52,339 nucleotides of DNA from Actinomycetes bacterium. Its GTDB lineage: Bacteria > Actinomycetota > Thermoleophilia > BMS3ABIN01. The notes beneath the pieces were generated by a model. The model did no database searches. It saw only the letters and a program-made list of their open reading frames with translations, and had not been told where the DNA came from. The stretch spans positions 1 to 52,339 of the forward strand of contig JAJYIM010000009.1 in the NCBI GenBank assembly GCA_021790115.1. Reading direction: 5' to 3'. Position numbers and translations under genes: made by a program. Below are positions 1 to 11,042 of the stretch, piece by piece. Within the stretch, counting starts at the first letter, position 1, and every line of letters starts with the position of its first letter.

Positions 1-236
1 GTTCCCTCGGGGAAATGAATCTCCGGGGCGAAATAAGGCGAGCGGAGCTGACTGACCGACCGGCGCATATGCCAGATATTCCACAGGTTCTGGATTCCGT
101 CGCCCTGGTCCCCGTATAAATGACTGCTGAACTCCGTTATTGCGGGGAAAGTCAGCAGGCAAAAACAGGCAAAGTAAATTAAGAGCGGCAGTCCAAAGAC
201 AAGAAAGCGGCGGCGAGAGGCTAGACGCCGCAGCAC
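1..236 (-). CDS. Partial membrane protein, glycosyltransferase-39/YfhO-like N-terminus (runs off window edge)
   Basis: Manual translation of the minus strand from a GTG at 236-234 overlapping the secA stop: MLRRLASRRRFLVFGLPLLIYFACFCLLTFPAITEFSSHLYGDQGDGIQNLWNIWHMRRSVSQ...; 'GDGIQNLWNIW' resembles the first luminal loop of large membrane glycosyltransferases. Confidence 0.55.
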   Translation of the reverse strand, partial: MLRRLASRRRFLVFGLPLLIYFACFCLLTFPAITEFSSHLYGDQGDGIQNLWNIWHMRRSVSQLRSPYFAPEIHFPEG

Positions 237-2818
237 TTCTTGTACTTCTTGCCTGAACCGCAGGGGCAGGGCTCGTTACGCCCCACTTTCTGCGACTTTA
301 GCTGGGTAACCGCGGCTGCGGCAGGGGCTGCGCCGGCAGCCCCTGCCGCCGCTGCTCCTGCCGCAGGAGCAGCCTCGGCGCCGGCAGCGAGCGGCGCCGG
401 CGTGTAGCCGTCATCATAACTGTAGCTCAGGTCCTCCTGGCGCCGCTGGGGCATCTGTTCGGCCGGAATGCGCTTCATGTGGAAAATCGTCCTCGCGAAG
501 TCTTCTTTAATGGCGGCCAGCAGTTCCTGGAACATGTTAAAGCCTTCGGTCTTGTACTCGGCCAGCGGGTCCCGCTGCGAGAGGCCACGCCAGTGGATTC
601 CCTCCCGCAGGTAATCCATGTCGTAGAGGTGTTCCCGCCAGCGGCTGTCAATCACGCCCAGCAGGACCAGCCGCTCCAGTTGGCGCATGTGCTCGGAGCT
701 GAAGTCCTGTTCTTTGCCGGCGTACTGCGACCGGGCGTCCTCGACCACCCGCTCCACCAGCTCGTCGGGAGTTGCGTCTTCAATGTCAACATCTTTCTTG
801 CCAAATGAAATTTCATAAATTCCGCCGAGGGCGGCAAACAGCGCATCCCAGTCCCAGTCCTCCGGGTAAGTGTCCTTGTCGGCATATTCAAGCGCCGTGG
901 CAGCGAGCACGTCCTCAATGATATCCTGCGCGTCTTCGCTGATATCGCCCCCTTCAAGAATCTTCTTGCGCTGCTCGTAAATAACTTCGCGCTGTTTGTT
1001 CATGACGTCGTCGTACTCAAGCACATGCTTGCGCGTCTCGAAGTTTTGCTGCTCAACTTTTCTTTGCGCGTTCTCCACGGTCTTGCTCAGCATTTTATGT
1101 TCGATGGGCGTGTCCTCGTCCGGTCCCAGCCGGTCCAGGATGTTGTAAATCCGGTCGCCGGCAAACAGGCGGATGAGGTCGTCCTCGGCGGAAAGGTAAA
1201 AGCGCGACGCGCCGGGATCTCCCTGGCGGCCGCTGCGGCCGCGCAGCTGATTGTCGATGCGGCGGCTCTCGTGACGCTCTGTACCCAGCACATACAGGCC
1301 GCCCAGCTCCCGCACTCCCTCACCGAGCTTGATGTCAACGCCACGCCCTGCCATATTTGTCGCTATCGTCACCGCTCCCCGCTGGCCGGCGTCCTTGATG
1401 ATCTCTGCTTCCTTTTCATGATGCTTGGCGTTGAGGACATTATGCTTGACCCCGCGGCGCGTAAGCTTGCCGCTCAGATCCTCGCTGGTTTCAATCGATA
1501 TCGTGCCCACCAGCACCGGCTGGCCCCGCTTGTTGCACCCGGCGATGTCATCGATGACGGCGTTGAACTTTCCCTTCCTTGTTTTGTAGATAAAGTCATT
1601 GCGGTCGTCGCGGACCATTGGCTCGTGCGTGGGAATGGAAACGACTTCGAGTTTATAGATATGCATGAACTCGTCGGCCTCGGTCGCCGCCGTGCCGGTC
1701 ATGCCGGCCAGTTTCTCGTACATGCGGAAATAATTCTGTAGCGTGATGGTGGCCAGCGTCTGGTTCTCCTCACGAATGGTCACCTTTTCCTTGGCCTCGA
1801 TTGCCTGATGCAGGCCCTCGGAGTAGCGGCGGCCCTCCATGATGCGGCCGGTGAACTCGTCCACAATCAGAACCTCGCCGTCTCTGACTACGTAGTCAAC
1901 ATCCTTCTGGAAAAGAGCATGGGCGCGCAATGCCTGCATCAGGTGATTTACCAGCTGGCCGTTTTTTGACTCATAAAGGTTCTCGAGACCCAGCTGTTTT
2001 TCCACCTTGGCTACGCCGGACTCGGTCACTGAGACCGTGCGGTGCTTCTCATCAACCTCGAAGTCGTCTTCCTCGCGCAGCAAAGGCACAATGGCGGCAA
2101 ATTTGTAGTAGGTGGCAGCCGCCTGCTCCGGAGCCCCGGAAATAATAAGTGGTGTGCGCGCCTCATCAATGAGAATACTGTCCACTTCGTCGACGATGGC
2201 AAAGCTGTGCCCCCGCTGGACACGGTCTTCGATATGCAGGGCCATGTTGTCGCGCAGGTAATCGAAGCCAAACTCCGAATTGGTGCCATAGATGACATCG
2301 CAGGCATATGCCGCCAGACGCTCATCGGCGGGCATCATATTCCTGAGCGTGCTGACTTCCAGCCCGAGGAAATTGTAAATGGGGCCCATCCATTCGGCAT
2401 CGCGCTTGGCAAGATAATCGTTGACAGTGACTAAGTGCACCTGGTCGCCGCCAAGGGCATTGAGGTAGACGGGCAGCGTCGCCACCAGTGTTTTGCCCTC
2501 GCCGGTTCTCATCTCCGCAATCTTGCCTTCGTGCAGGGCGATGCCGCCCATCAACTGGACGTCAAAATGCCGCATGTTAAGAGTTCGGCCGGCAACCTCG
2601 CGCACAACCGCGAATGCCTCGGGCATGATGTCTTCAAGGGAGGCGCCGTTTTTTAGGCGTTCCTTAAACTCGGGCGTCTTGGCCTTCAGCTCGGCGTCAC
2701 TTAAGGATTTGATCCCATCTTCAAAAGCAGTGACGGACGCAACCTGCTCCGTGAGCTTCTTCAGCTTCTTTCCCTCGCCGGCTCGAAGGACTTTGTCAAT
2801 GAATTTAGGCATGGCCAA
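221..2818 (-). CDS. secA: Preprotein translocase subunit SecA
   Basis: DEAD motor motifs (MRTGEGKTLVATLP, DEVDSILIDEARTPLIISG, GRSGRQGDPG) and C-terminal SEC-C zinc motif CPCGSGKKYKKCC. Confidence 0.98.
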   Translation of the reverse strand: MAMPKFIDKVLRAGEGKKLKKLTEQVASVTAFEDGIKSLSDAELKAKTPEFKERLKNGASLEDIMPEAFAVVREVAGRTLNMRHFDVQLMGGIALHEGKIAEMRTGEGKTLVATLPVYLNALGGDQVHLVTVNDYLAKRDAEWMGPIYNFLGLEVSTLRNMMPADERLAAYACDVIYGTNSEFGFDYLRDNMALHIEDRVQRGHSFAIVDEVDSILIDEARTPLIISGAPEQAAATYYKFAAIVPLLREEDDFEVDEKHRTVSVTESGVAKVEKQLGLENLYESKNGQLVNHLMQALRAHALFQKDVDYVVRDGEVLIVDEFTGRIMEGRRYSEGLHQAIEAKEKVTIREENQTLATITLQNYFRMYEKLAGMTGTAATEADEFMHIYKLEVVSIPTHEPMVRDDRNDFIYKTRKGKFNAVIDDIAGCNKRGQPVLVGTISIETSEDLSGKLTRRGVKHNVLNAKHHEKEAEIIKDAGQRGAVTIATNMAGRGVDIKLGEGVRELGGLYVLGTERHESRRIDNQLRGRSGRQGDPGASRFYLSAEDDLIRLFAGDRIYNILDRLGPDEDTPIEHKMLSKTVENAQRKVEQQNFETRKHVLEYDDVMNKQREVIYEQRKKILEGGDISEDAQDIIEDVLAATALEYADKDTYPEDWDWDALFAALGGIYEISFGKKDVDIEDATPDELVERVVEDARSQYAGKEQDFSSEHMRQLERLVLLGVIDSRWREHLYDMDYLREGIHWRGLSQRDPLAEYKTEGFNMFQELLAAIKEDFARTIFHMKRIPAEQMPQRRQEDLSYSYDDGYTPAPLAAGAEAAPAAGAAAAGAAGAAPAAAAVTQLKSQKVGRNEPCPCGSGKKYKKCCGV

Positions 2819-2913
2819 TAACTATTTTAGCAAATGGGTGCGGTGCGGGAGCACGCGGCAGGCAGCGCTTGGTGTTTCTTGCAGTGAAACGCTGAGATAA
2901 ATTCTAAATGGAT

Positions 2914-3468
2914 TTACTTTGGCTCTATCAGCCCGTAATTGCCGTCTCTGCGGCGGTAGATGACATTGGTATCGTTGGATTCGGAGTTGCGAAAGACAAA
3001 GAAATCATGGCCGATCATCTCCAGCTGCAGGGCTGCTTCCTCGGCAGACATCGGCTTTACTGTAAAGGATTTGGTTTTAACAATCGTCGGCCCTTCTGTT
3101 CCCCCGGGCTCGTTTTTCATCTCAAGCCCAGCCGGCTCCGGCGGCAAGGAGCCGCGCACGTGCGCGTTATGGCTGATTAACTTGCTGCGATATTTCTTTA
3201 CCTGCCGGCTCAGTTTGTCGGCAACCAGGTCGATGGAAGCGTACATGTCAGTGGAGGCGCCCTTGGCCCGGATCACAGGCCCCTTGGTGAAGATCGTCGC
3301 CTCGGCTACCTGGTTATCTGCGATGCTGGGGTTTTTCTCGCAGAAAAGCTCTACTTCCATGGTGCTGGCGCTGTTTAAATTCTTACCCAGCCTGGCCAGC
3401 TTGTCGCTCGCATAGGAGCGCAAAGTTTCCGTAACCGTGATATTCCTGCCCTTGACCTGAAAGTTCAT
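2914..3468 (-). CDS. hpf: Ribosome hibernation promoting factor, long form
   Basis: N-terminal HPF/RaiA domain (MNFQVKGRNITVTETLRSYASDKLARL) plus C-terminal dimerisation domain (VKTKSFTVKPMSAEEAALQLEMIGHDFFVFRNSE). Confidence 0.93.
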   Translation of the reverse strand: MNFQVKGRNITVTETLRSYASDKLARLGKNLNSASTMEVELFCEKNPSIADNQVAEATIFTKGPVIRAKGASTDMYASIDLVADKLSRQVKKYRSKLISHNAHVRGSLPPEPAGLEMKNEPGGTEGPTIVKTKSFTVKPMSAEEAALQLEMIGHDFFVFRNSESNDTNVIYRRRDGNYGLIEPK

Positions 3469-3510
3469 CTGGTTCCTCCACTGCCAATTTGCAAATTCTT
3501 AGGTCAAACT

Positions 3511-4263
3511 CTATCCCTTCACCGTCCTGGCGAAGGTCCAGACATCGACTTCAACCCCCAGGCCTTTCCTGAGAGCACGGGAGCACTCGGCCGCTGTTGA
3601 TCCGGTAGTGTATACATCGTCTATCAGCAGGACCCTGCCGTTGCCAGTTTTAGCGCCCTCGCGAAGGGCAACGCTGCCCGCCAGATTTTTTCGGCGTTGT
3701 TTGGAATTGAGCCGGTTTTGAGGCGGGGTGGGAAACTGCTTCTCAAGGAGGCCCTTGTGCGGTAGGCCCAGGAGCCGGGAAAGCGCCTTGGCGTACAGTT
3801 CCGCCTGGTTAAATCCGCGGGTGGCCAGCTTTGATCTGTGCAGGGGCACATGGGTTAGAGTAACATCTTTCTCCAGCACAGTCAAACGGGCAGCGCCAAA
3901 GGAAATTGCGGCCATCAGCATGGCCAAGCGCCGCTGGCCGCCGAACTTGAGGGCATGAACGAGGCTGCGCCCCGGCCCCTCAAAGTGGAAAGCCGCCCGG
4001 GCAGAGCCAAACGGCAGGCTACGCCCGCGGCACTCGGGGCAATCAGGCACTTTGTAAAGGCTGGGCTTGCCGCAACGGCTGCAATTCTCGGGCCCCACCG
4101 GAATCAACGCCCCGGCGCAGGCCCGGCATAGCCAGTTTCCGGAAGCGCCACAATGCACGCACCGCAGCGGAAAAAGAACCGATAACAGGTTGTCGAAAAA
4201 GCCCGGTCCGGGCAGATGAACTGTTAGATTACCATCCTCCACGGCAGCCTTTGTCGCTTCCAC
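3511..4263 (-). CDS. ComF family phosphoribosyltransferase-like protein
   Basis: N-terminal zinc-finger Cys pairs (CVHCGASGNWLCRAC, CSRCGKP..CPEC) and PRPP loop VLLIDDVYTTGSTAAEC. Confidence 0.9.
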   Translation of the reverse strand: MEATKAAVEDGNLTVHLPGPGFFDNLLSVLFPLRCVHCGASGNWLCRACAGALIPVGPENCSRCGKPSLYKVPDCPECRGRSLPFGSARAAFHFEGPGRSLVHALKFGGQRRLAMLMAAISFGAARLTVLEKDVTLTHVPLHRSKLATRGFNQAELYAKALSRLLGLPHKGLLEKQFPTPPQNRLNSKQRRKNLAGSVALREGAKTGNGRVLLIDDVYTTGSTAAECSRALRKGLGVEVDVWTFARTVKG

Positions 4264-4372
4264 TTGAATTGACAGCGAGCGGGAGGATCATTTTCTCAAA
4301 CAGGCTATATCAATGCAAGCAGACGAATCGACTGATTTGGTTTTTATCCAGAATCCAGAATCAAACATCCGC

Positions 4373-4557
4373 TTAGAGCTTATCCCGGTAGGTTATTCGT
4401 AGCGAGGCCGAGCGAAAAGTCGATGGGCAAGGACGCAGGAGTAAAAAGCCCGCAGTCGTACCCGCTGCGGTACGTCGAGGACTTTTTGCTCCGAGGACGC
4501 CGCCCATCGACTTTGCAGCCGGCCGCAGCAGAATGCGTCTACCGGGATAAGCTCTTA
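4373..4557. repeat. About 185-bp palindromic element with TTAGAGCTTATCCCGGTAG terminal inverted repeats
   Basis: Left end TTAGAGCTTATCCCGGTAGG, right end CTACCGGGATAAGCTCTTA; interior also inverted (AAGTCGATGGGC / GCCCATCGACTT). Confidence 0.8.
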
Positions 4558-5670
4558 CTCCATATGGCTCTCCGCCTCAATTACCGTGAACGGCTCCAGT
4601 TTGACTTTGGAGTCGATGACGCTGCCGGCGCCAATGACGCAACGATCACCCACCACGGCATTCTGGCCGATGCGGACGTCATCGCGGATGTAAGCCCCCT
4701 TGCCAATGATGCCACCCATTACCTTGGCGCCGGCCCCAGTCTGGGCCGCTCCCCATTTTATGACCCCTTCGAGCGACGCCCCTGCTTCGATGACACTGTG
4801 ATCGCCGATGATCAAAGGCCCGGTGAGCTTCACATTTTCGTCAACGCGGCAGTAGTCGCCCAGCAGCACCGGGGGCTTTATTTTGGCCGATGCTGAAATC
4901 CGGGTGGCTTTGCCCACGTAAATCCCGGGCCGGCGCTCTTTCCCTGGTATCTTAACCTTAACTTTCCCGGTGAGCGCGTCAAAGTTGCCGATGCGGTACT
5001 GCTCCAGGCTGCCCACGTCGTTCCAGTAGCCTTCTGTTTCGAAGCCGTGAAACGGAATATTCTTTGTTGCCAGTTCGGGAAACAGCTGTTTGCCAAAGTC
5101 ATAGAACGCATTCTTGGGAATGTAATCGAAGATTGCAGGCTCAAACAGGTAAATGCCACAGTTGCAAAGCCTGCTGAGCTCCTCGCCAGGGGCCGGTTTT
5201 TCCTGGAAGCCCAGGATGCGGTTCCCCTTGTCGCGGATGACAACCCCGAAACGGCTGGGATCTTCCACCTCTTTCAACGCCAGGGAAGCGATGCCCCCCG
5301 CCTGCTTGTGCTCGCGAAGAAATTTTGTCAGATCCATATCAGTGAGAGCGTCGCCACTGATGACAAGGAATGTTTCGTTGCCAAAAAATTTTTGCACATT
5401 CTTGACTCCGCCGGCGGTGCCCAGCAATTCTGGCTCCAGTGAATAACGCAGCTCGACGCCGACTTTCTGGCCGCGGCCAAAATAGTTGGTGATGGCGTGG
5501 GGATGATAATGAAGGTTGGCGACTGCCTCATCAAACCCATGTTTTTTGATCAAGCGGAGGATATGGTACATAACCGGACGGTTGACAATGGGAGCCATCG
5601 GCTTGGAGATGGAGCCGGTGAGCGGCCTCAAGCGGGTGCCCAGCCCCGCCGCCAGTACCATTGCTTTCAA
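4555..5670 (-). CDS. NDP-sugar nucleotidyltransferase with left-handed beta-helix domain (mannose-1-phosphate guanylyltransferase-like)
   Basis: MKAMVLAAGLGTRLRPLTGSISKPMAPIVNRPVMYHIL signature plus C-terminal hexapeptide repeats. Confidence 0.9.
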   Translation of the reverse strand: MKAMVLAAGLGTRLRPLTGSISKPMAPIVNRPVMYHILRLIKKHGFDEAVANLHYHPHAITNYFGRGQKVGVELRYSLEPELLGTAGGVKNVQKFFGNETFLVISGDALTDMDLTKFLREHKQAGGIASLALKEVEDPSRFGVVIRDKGNRILGFQEKPAPGEELSRLCNCGIYLFEPAIFDYIPKNAFYDFGKQLFPELATKNIPFHGFETEGYWNDVGSLEQYRIGNFDALTGKVKVKIPGKERRPGIYVGKATRISASAKIKPPVLLGDYCRVDENVKLTGPLIIGDHSVIEAGASLEGVIKWGAAQTGAGAKVMGGIIGKGAYIRDDVRIGQNAVVGDRCVIGAGSVIDSKVKLEPFTVIEAESHME

Positions 5671-6723
5671 CTATTTGCCTTTCTTGGCCGCCGCCAGGCT
5701 TTCCCGGTATGGTTCCCGGTGGACTCCAGCTTCAGTAATAATGGCAGTCACGTTTTCATGAGGCGTCACATCAAAGGCAGGATTGCAGACTGGAGTGCCC
5801 GTCGTCGCGCACCGGGAGCCCTGGAAATGTGTAACCTCGGCGGGATCCCGCTCTTCAATCGGAATATGATTCCCATCAGGAAGACTCATGTCCACAGTTG
5901 ATGTGGGCGCCGCCACATAAAATGGCACGTTGTGCACCTTCGCCAGCACGGAAACAGTATAGGTGCCTATCTTGTTGGCGACGTCGCCATTGGCGGCAAT
6001 ACGGTCAGATCCAACCACGACTGCGTCGATCTCTCCTTCTTTAAAGAAATACCCGGCCATATTATCTGTGATCAGGCAATAGGGAATGCCCTCCTGTTTA
6101 AGCTCCCAGGCGGTCAGGCGGGCGCCCTGCAGGAACGGGCGCGTCTCATCAACATATACCATGATGTTTTTATCCCGTTTAAACAGCGAGCGAATAACGC
6201 CCAAAGCAGTGCCGTAGCCTGCGGTAGCCAGCGCGCCGGCGTTGCAGTGCGTCAGGATGCGGGCTCCCTGGGGAAACAAGGGGGCGCCGTGCTCACCCAT
6301 GGCCACACACATGGCAATGTCTTCCTCCAGAATTTCCTGCGAGCGCTGCTTGAGGCGGCGGCGGATCTGGCCGGGGTCGCCCTCCTTTTCGTAGATTTGA
6401 GCCTGTTGCTCAAGCGCCCAGCCGAGATTATAGGCGGTGGGCCTGGTTTCAAACAGGCCCCTGGCGGCCGCGTCAAGGTCTTTCTTAAGCTCGGCGTAGG
6501 TGTCTGCCGGCGATTGCATGGCCGCCAGTGCCATGCCCATGGCGGCCGCCACACCGATAGCAGGGGCGCCGCGGATCACCATTGTTTTAATTGAATTTGC
6601 TACTTCCTGCCAGGTTTGATGGTGAATGTACTTTTCATCAAGTGGCAAGAGGCGCTGGTCGATCATGACAACCTCGTCTCCCTGCCACTCGATCGTTTTG
6701 ACGCTATAACCTGTTTTCGACAC
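5671..6723 (-). CDS. mtnA: S-methyl-5-thioribose-1-phosphate isomerase
   Basis: eIF2B-like family motifs: [75 protein letters not shown]. Confidence 0.96.
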   Translation of the reverse strand: MSKTGYSVKTIEWQGDEVVMIDQRLLPLDEKYIHHQTWQEVANSIKTMVIRGAPAIGVAAAMGMALAAMQSPADTYAELKKDLDAAARGLFETRPTAYNLGWALEQQAQIYEKEGDPGQIRRRLKQRSQEILEEDIAMCVAMGEHGAPLFPQGARILTHCNAGALATAGYGTALGVIRSLFKRDKNIMVYVDETRPFLQGARLTAWELKQEGIPYCLITDNMAGYFFKEGEIDAVVVGSDRIAANGDVANKIGTYTVSVLAKVHNVPFYVAAPTSTVDMSLPDGNHIPIEERDPAEVTHFQGSRCATTGTPVCNPAFDVTPHENVTAIITEAGVHREPYRESLAAAKKGK

Positions 6724-6819
6724 TGTTTTCCTTCAAAGTAATATTGTCCAGAAAGGAATCCCGCCTTCAGTACCCATTTAAATGGTTTAGGTTTAATCCA
6801 CCATCCAGGATCCGCCTTG

Positions 6820-8136
<1,317 letters not shown>

Positions 8137-8331
8137 TTAATTCTAAATACGCCTCATAAGGTGCGTAGGCTGGCAGCTCCTGACTGCGCGATCATTTAAA
8201 GCAAGCTGCAGCAGAAGCTTCAATCGAAGGCGGACAAAAAAATGGACATTTTCGCGGTAGAAGTATACTAAAAGCTACCGAGTTAGGGTAGGCGACGCGC
8301 CGGCTGACAGGAACACCTCTCCTTTACGGCG

Positions 8332-9390
8332 TCAGGCCAGCTGGTTTTTTAGCTCCTCGATTCTGATGACGGGCGATGGATCGAGTCCGTTCAGGAAAGC
8401 AAGGTAGAGGGAAACATAATCACCCATGAGGATGCTGGAAAACAAGCGCGCCAGGCGGCTGCGGCCGGAAGTGTGGCATTCAAGTATCTCTCCAGCGTAG
8501 TCCTTCAGAAGATCCGCAGTTATCTCCATCCGCTTCTTGTTCTGGTCATGCAAAAACTCATCTTTTAAATAAATAACACGGAATTTTTCCATCAGCGCCG
8601 CCGGGTGCTGCCAGCCGACAATCTCGTTGTGATTAAGTTCGGGAAACTCGTTTGAAAAAGCCATCATTTTTGAGTTTTCGTTGATTTGCGTTTTCCAGCG
8701 GCGGGCGGCGACAGCGGTTACCTCGGAGCCGTAAATGACAGGAACCCGGTCAAACAGTTTTGCCGCCAGCTCCTTGGCCGGGTTGCTTGCCAGCGGCATC
8801 TCCGGATCGTAAAGCTCCGCTAGCAGCGACAGCACGCCGGCCGTCTCTTCGACGTCGGCCTCCACTTCAGCGGCCAGGCCCAGGCTCTCCAGGCAGGCGG
8901 CGATGGGAATAGAGAGGTAGCCGCTGGCCGCCCGCGGCTGCAAGCCCGCGGGAATTTTGACCAAAGGCAACTCTTCACCGGCGGCGATGTCGGAGATAAC
9001 GCCGCCGGAGCTGATGCAAACTATGCGGCAGCCGCGCTCAAGGGCTTCCTTTAGACAGCTGATTGTTTCCTCTGTGTTGCCTGAGTAGCTGGCGGCGAAA
9101 ACCAGGCTGCGGCTGGTGATCCATTTTGGCAGGTGATAGCCGCGAATTGTGACCATCGGGCTGGGTATTGAAGCCTCATACGCACCGGCGGCAATATCGC
9201 CGCCAATGGCGGAGCCACCCATGCCGGCGACGGCGATGCCGCCCACCTCGCCGCTGCCCTCTTTCATTACGTCACGCCCAGCGGCATAGGCCTCGCGCAC
9301 CTGCTCCGCCAGCCCGGCCACCATGCCCAACTGGTTCTGACCATCCAGTTTTCTGATTTCTTCAAGGTTGTCAAGTAAACTATTGACCAA
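8332..9390 (-). CDS. Bifunctional phosphoglucose/phosphomannose isomerase
   Basis: SIS-domain architecture: GMGGSAIGGDI, SYSGNTEETISCL, ENSKMMAFSNEFPELNHNEIVGW. Confidence 0.92.
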   Translation of the reverse strand: MVNSLLDNLEEIRKLDGQNQLGMVAGLAEQVREAYAAGRDVMKEGSGEVGGIAVAGMGGSAIGGDIAAGAYEASIPSPMVTIRGYHLPKWITSRSLVFAASYSGNTEETISCLKEALERGCRIVCISSGGVISDIAAGEELPLVKIPAGLQPRAASGYLSIPIAACLESLGLAAEVEADVEETAGVLSLLAELYDPEMPLASNPAKELAAKLFDRVPVIYGSEVTAVAARRWKTQINENSKMMAFSNEFPELNHNEIVGWQHPAALMEKFRVIYLKDEFLHDQNKKRMEITADLLKDYAGEILECHTSGRSRLARLFSSILMGDYVSLYLAFLNGLDPSPVIRIEELKNQLA

Positions 9391-9410
9391 TTCGCACCCG
9401 CCCGAAATTG

Positions 9411-11006
9411 TTAGAAATATCCCAGGTCTTTGAGCATCCGCCTTACCGTGAGCTCATCAGGGAAGTTTGCCTGATCTGGCTTATCTGCCGCGGCGGTCTT
9501 GCGCCTGAAGATTTTTTCCGTGCTGACCGCCTGCGAGTTTATTTCATGGATCAACTCGACCATAGGCAAGTCTGCGGCGTCCAGTTCAGTTAATGGATTT
9601 TCTTCACCTGGATCGCTGCGCAAATCATACCGGAATGGCACCCGGGATTTATATTGCTCAAGACCGAGAAAGCGGTCGACCAGCTCCTTCCGCGTCAGGC
9701 TGCCGTCATCCAACGGATTCAAGTACTGCTCAATGCCGGCGGCAGCATCAGGCCAGCCAAGAAGCTCCCTGTACAATGCCTTGATGAACTGTTTGTTTGA
9801 CAGGCCGCCGGACGAGTCCAGCAGCGCCTGTGCATCGCCGCGGTACCACACCACCAGCTTTGACTTGTCTGTCCTTAGTGCCATCTGCGACAAGGCGCAT
9901 TCCGGAAGCACCGGAACTTCAGTAGCAAGAGTCTGCTCATCTATCAGGTTGTTTTCAAGCTGGTCAATTGAAATCCAGTTTTCGGCATAACAGGAACCCC
10001 TTGTTTCTGACAGGCAATTGGTGCCGTTGAAATCCGCCGCGCCGCTGCCGATGCCCAGTAGCGATAGCGCCGTGGGCGCGATGTCGACGACGCTGGTCAG
10101 GCTGCCGGACTCTCCGGGTTTCAAGTCCGGGTGGGAGATCATTAGCGGCACCCTGATGACATCGTCAAACAGCTCGCCGGCATGGCCAAAGTAGGATCTA
10201 TTATTCTGCGAGCATTTGCCTTCGCCGTGATCGGAGAAGACGACCTCGAGGCAATCATCGAGGAAACCGAGTTGGTCCAGGCCGTCAATGAAAACGGCAA
10301 AACGCCCCGAATCGAACTTGGAGACCCCTTTGACGTACAGGGGCAGCAACGCGTCAAGACGCCTGTCGCTCAGCGGCCCCGTCCTCACCAGCCGGTTCCA
10401 GATCTCTCCCGTGCTGCTGCCCGCGGCAAAGTTACCGGCGAAGCCGCAGTAATCATAAAGAGCCTGCATTTCCTGCAGGTAGTCGTCATTGCTTCCCTGC
10501 CGGTAGTTGTTGGTGTTATGCATAAACGGCTCGTGGACATCGTACATATGCACGAAGAGGAAAACTTTTTCTTCCCGGAGATCGTCCAAAAGACCTAGCA
10601 GCCCGGCATCATCGCTGGTTTCGCACAGATCAAAGCCACGGTCAAGACCAATATATTGCTTGAAGAGCCAGCTGGTGTCGGTGTAGAGGATGGTGCGGTA
10701 GCCGTTCTCTTTGAGAATCTCCGCCAGGGTTGCTGCTTCCGGGTTAAGCGTGGTGTCAAAAAAAGGTCTGACGCCGTGCCGGGGAGGGATTAACCCGGTG
10801 AGAATGCTTGCGTGAGCGGCAGTCGTATAAGTGTTTGTGCTAATGCACTGCGTAAAGCAGAGGCTCTTTTCGGCAATTGCGTCAAGCGTTGGCGTCTGCA
10901 GGAATCTGAGGGCATCGTGCTCTTCCAGCTCGCTCTGGTCGGGCTGAAACCCCACGCAGTCAAAGCGAAGATTATCGATTGAGAAAAAGAGGATGTTTTT
11001 TGTCAT
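9411..11006 (-). CDS. Sulfatase-fold / alkaline phosphatase superfamily hydrolase
   Basis: NILFFSIDNLRFDCVG, TPTLDAIAEKS, TYTTAAHASILTGLIPPRHGV, FSDHGEG, FGHAGELFDDVIRVPLMISHP. Confidence 0.88.
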   Translation of the reverse strand: MTKNILFFSIDNLRFDCVGFQPDQSELEEHDALRFLQTPTLDAIAEKSLCFTQCISTNTYTTAAHASILTGLIPPRHGVRPFFDTTLNPEAATLAEILKENGYRTILYTDTSWLFKQYIGLDRGFDLCETSDDAGLLGLLDDLREEKVFLFVHMYDVHEPFMHNTNNYRQGSNDDYLQEMQALYDYCGFAGNFAAGSSTGEIWNRLVRTGPLSDRRLDALLPLYVKGVSKFDSGRFAVFIDGLDQLGFLDDCLEVVFSDHGEGKCSQNNRSYFGHAGELFDDVIRVPLMISHPDLKPGESGSLTSVVDIAPTALSLLGIGSGAADFNGTNCLSETRGSCYAENWISIDQLENNLIDEQTLATEVPVLPECALSQMALRTDKSKLVVWYRGDAQALLDSSGGLSNKQFIKALYRELLGWPDAAAGIEQYLNPLDDGSLTRKELVDRFLGLEQYKSRVPFRYDLRSDPGEENPLTELDAADLPMVELIHEINSQAVSTEKIFRRKTAAADKPDQANFPDELTVRRMLKDLGYF

Positions 11007-11042
11007 TCAACCAGCCTTTAGCGTTGCCGCAAGGACGCTTTC

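Noticed and set aside
1025-1741. 238-aa plus-strand ORF inside secA
   Set aside because: Antisense to a clear SecA frame with low-complexity shadow composition; typical of GC-rich antisense ORFs
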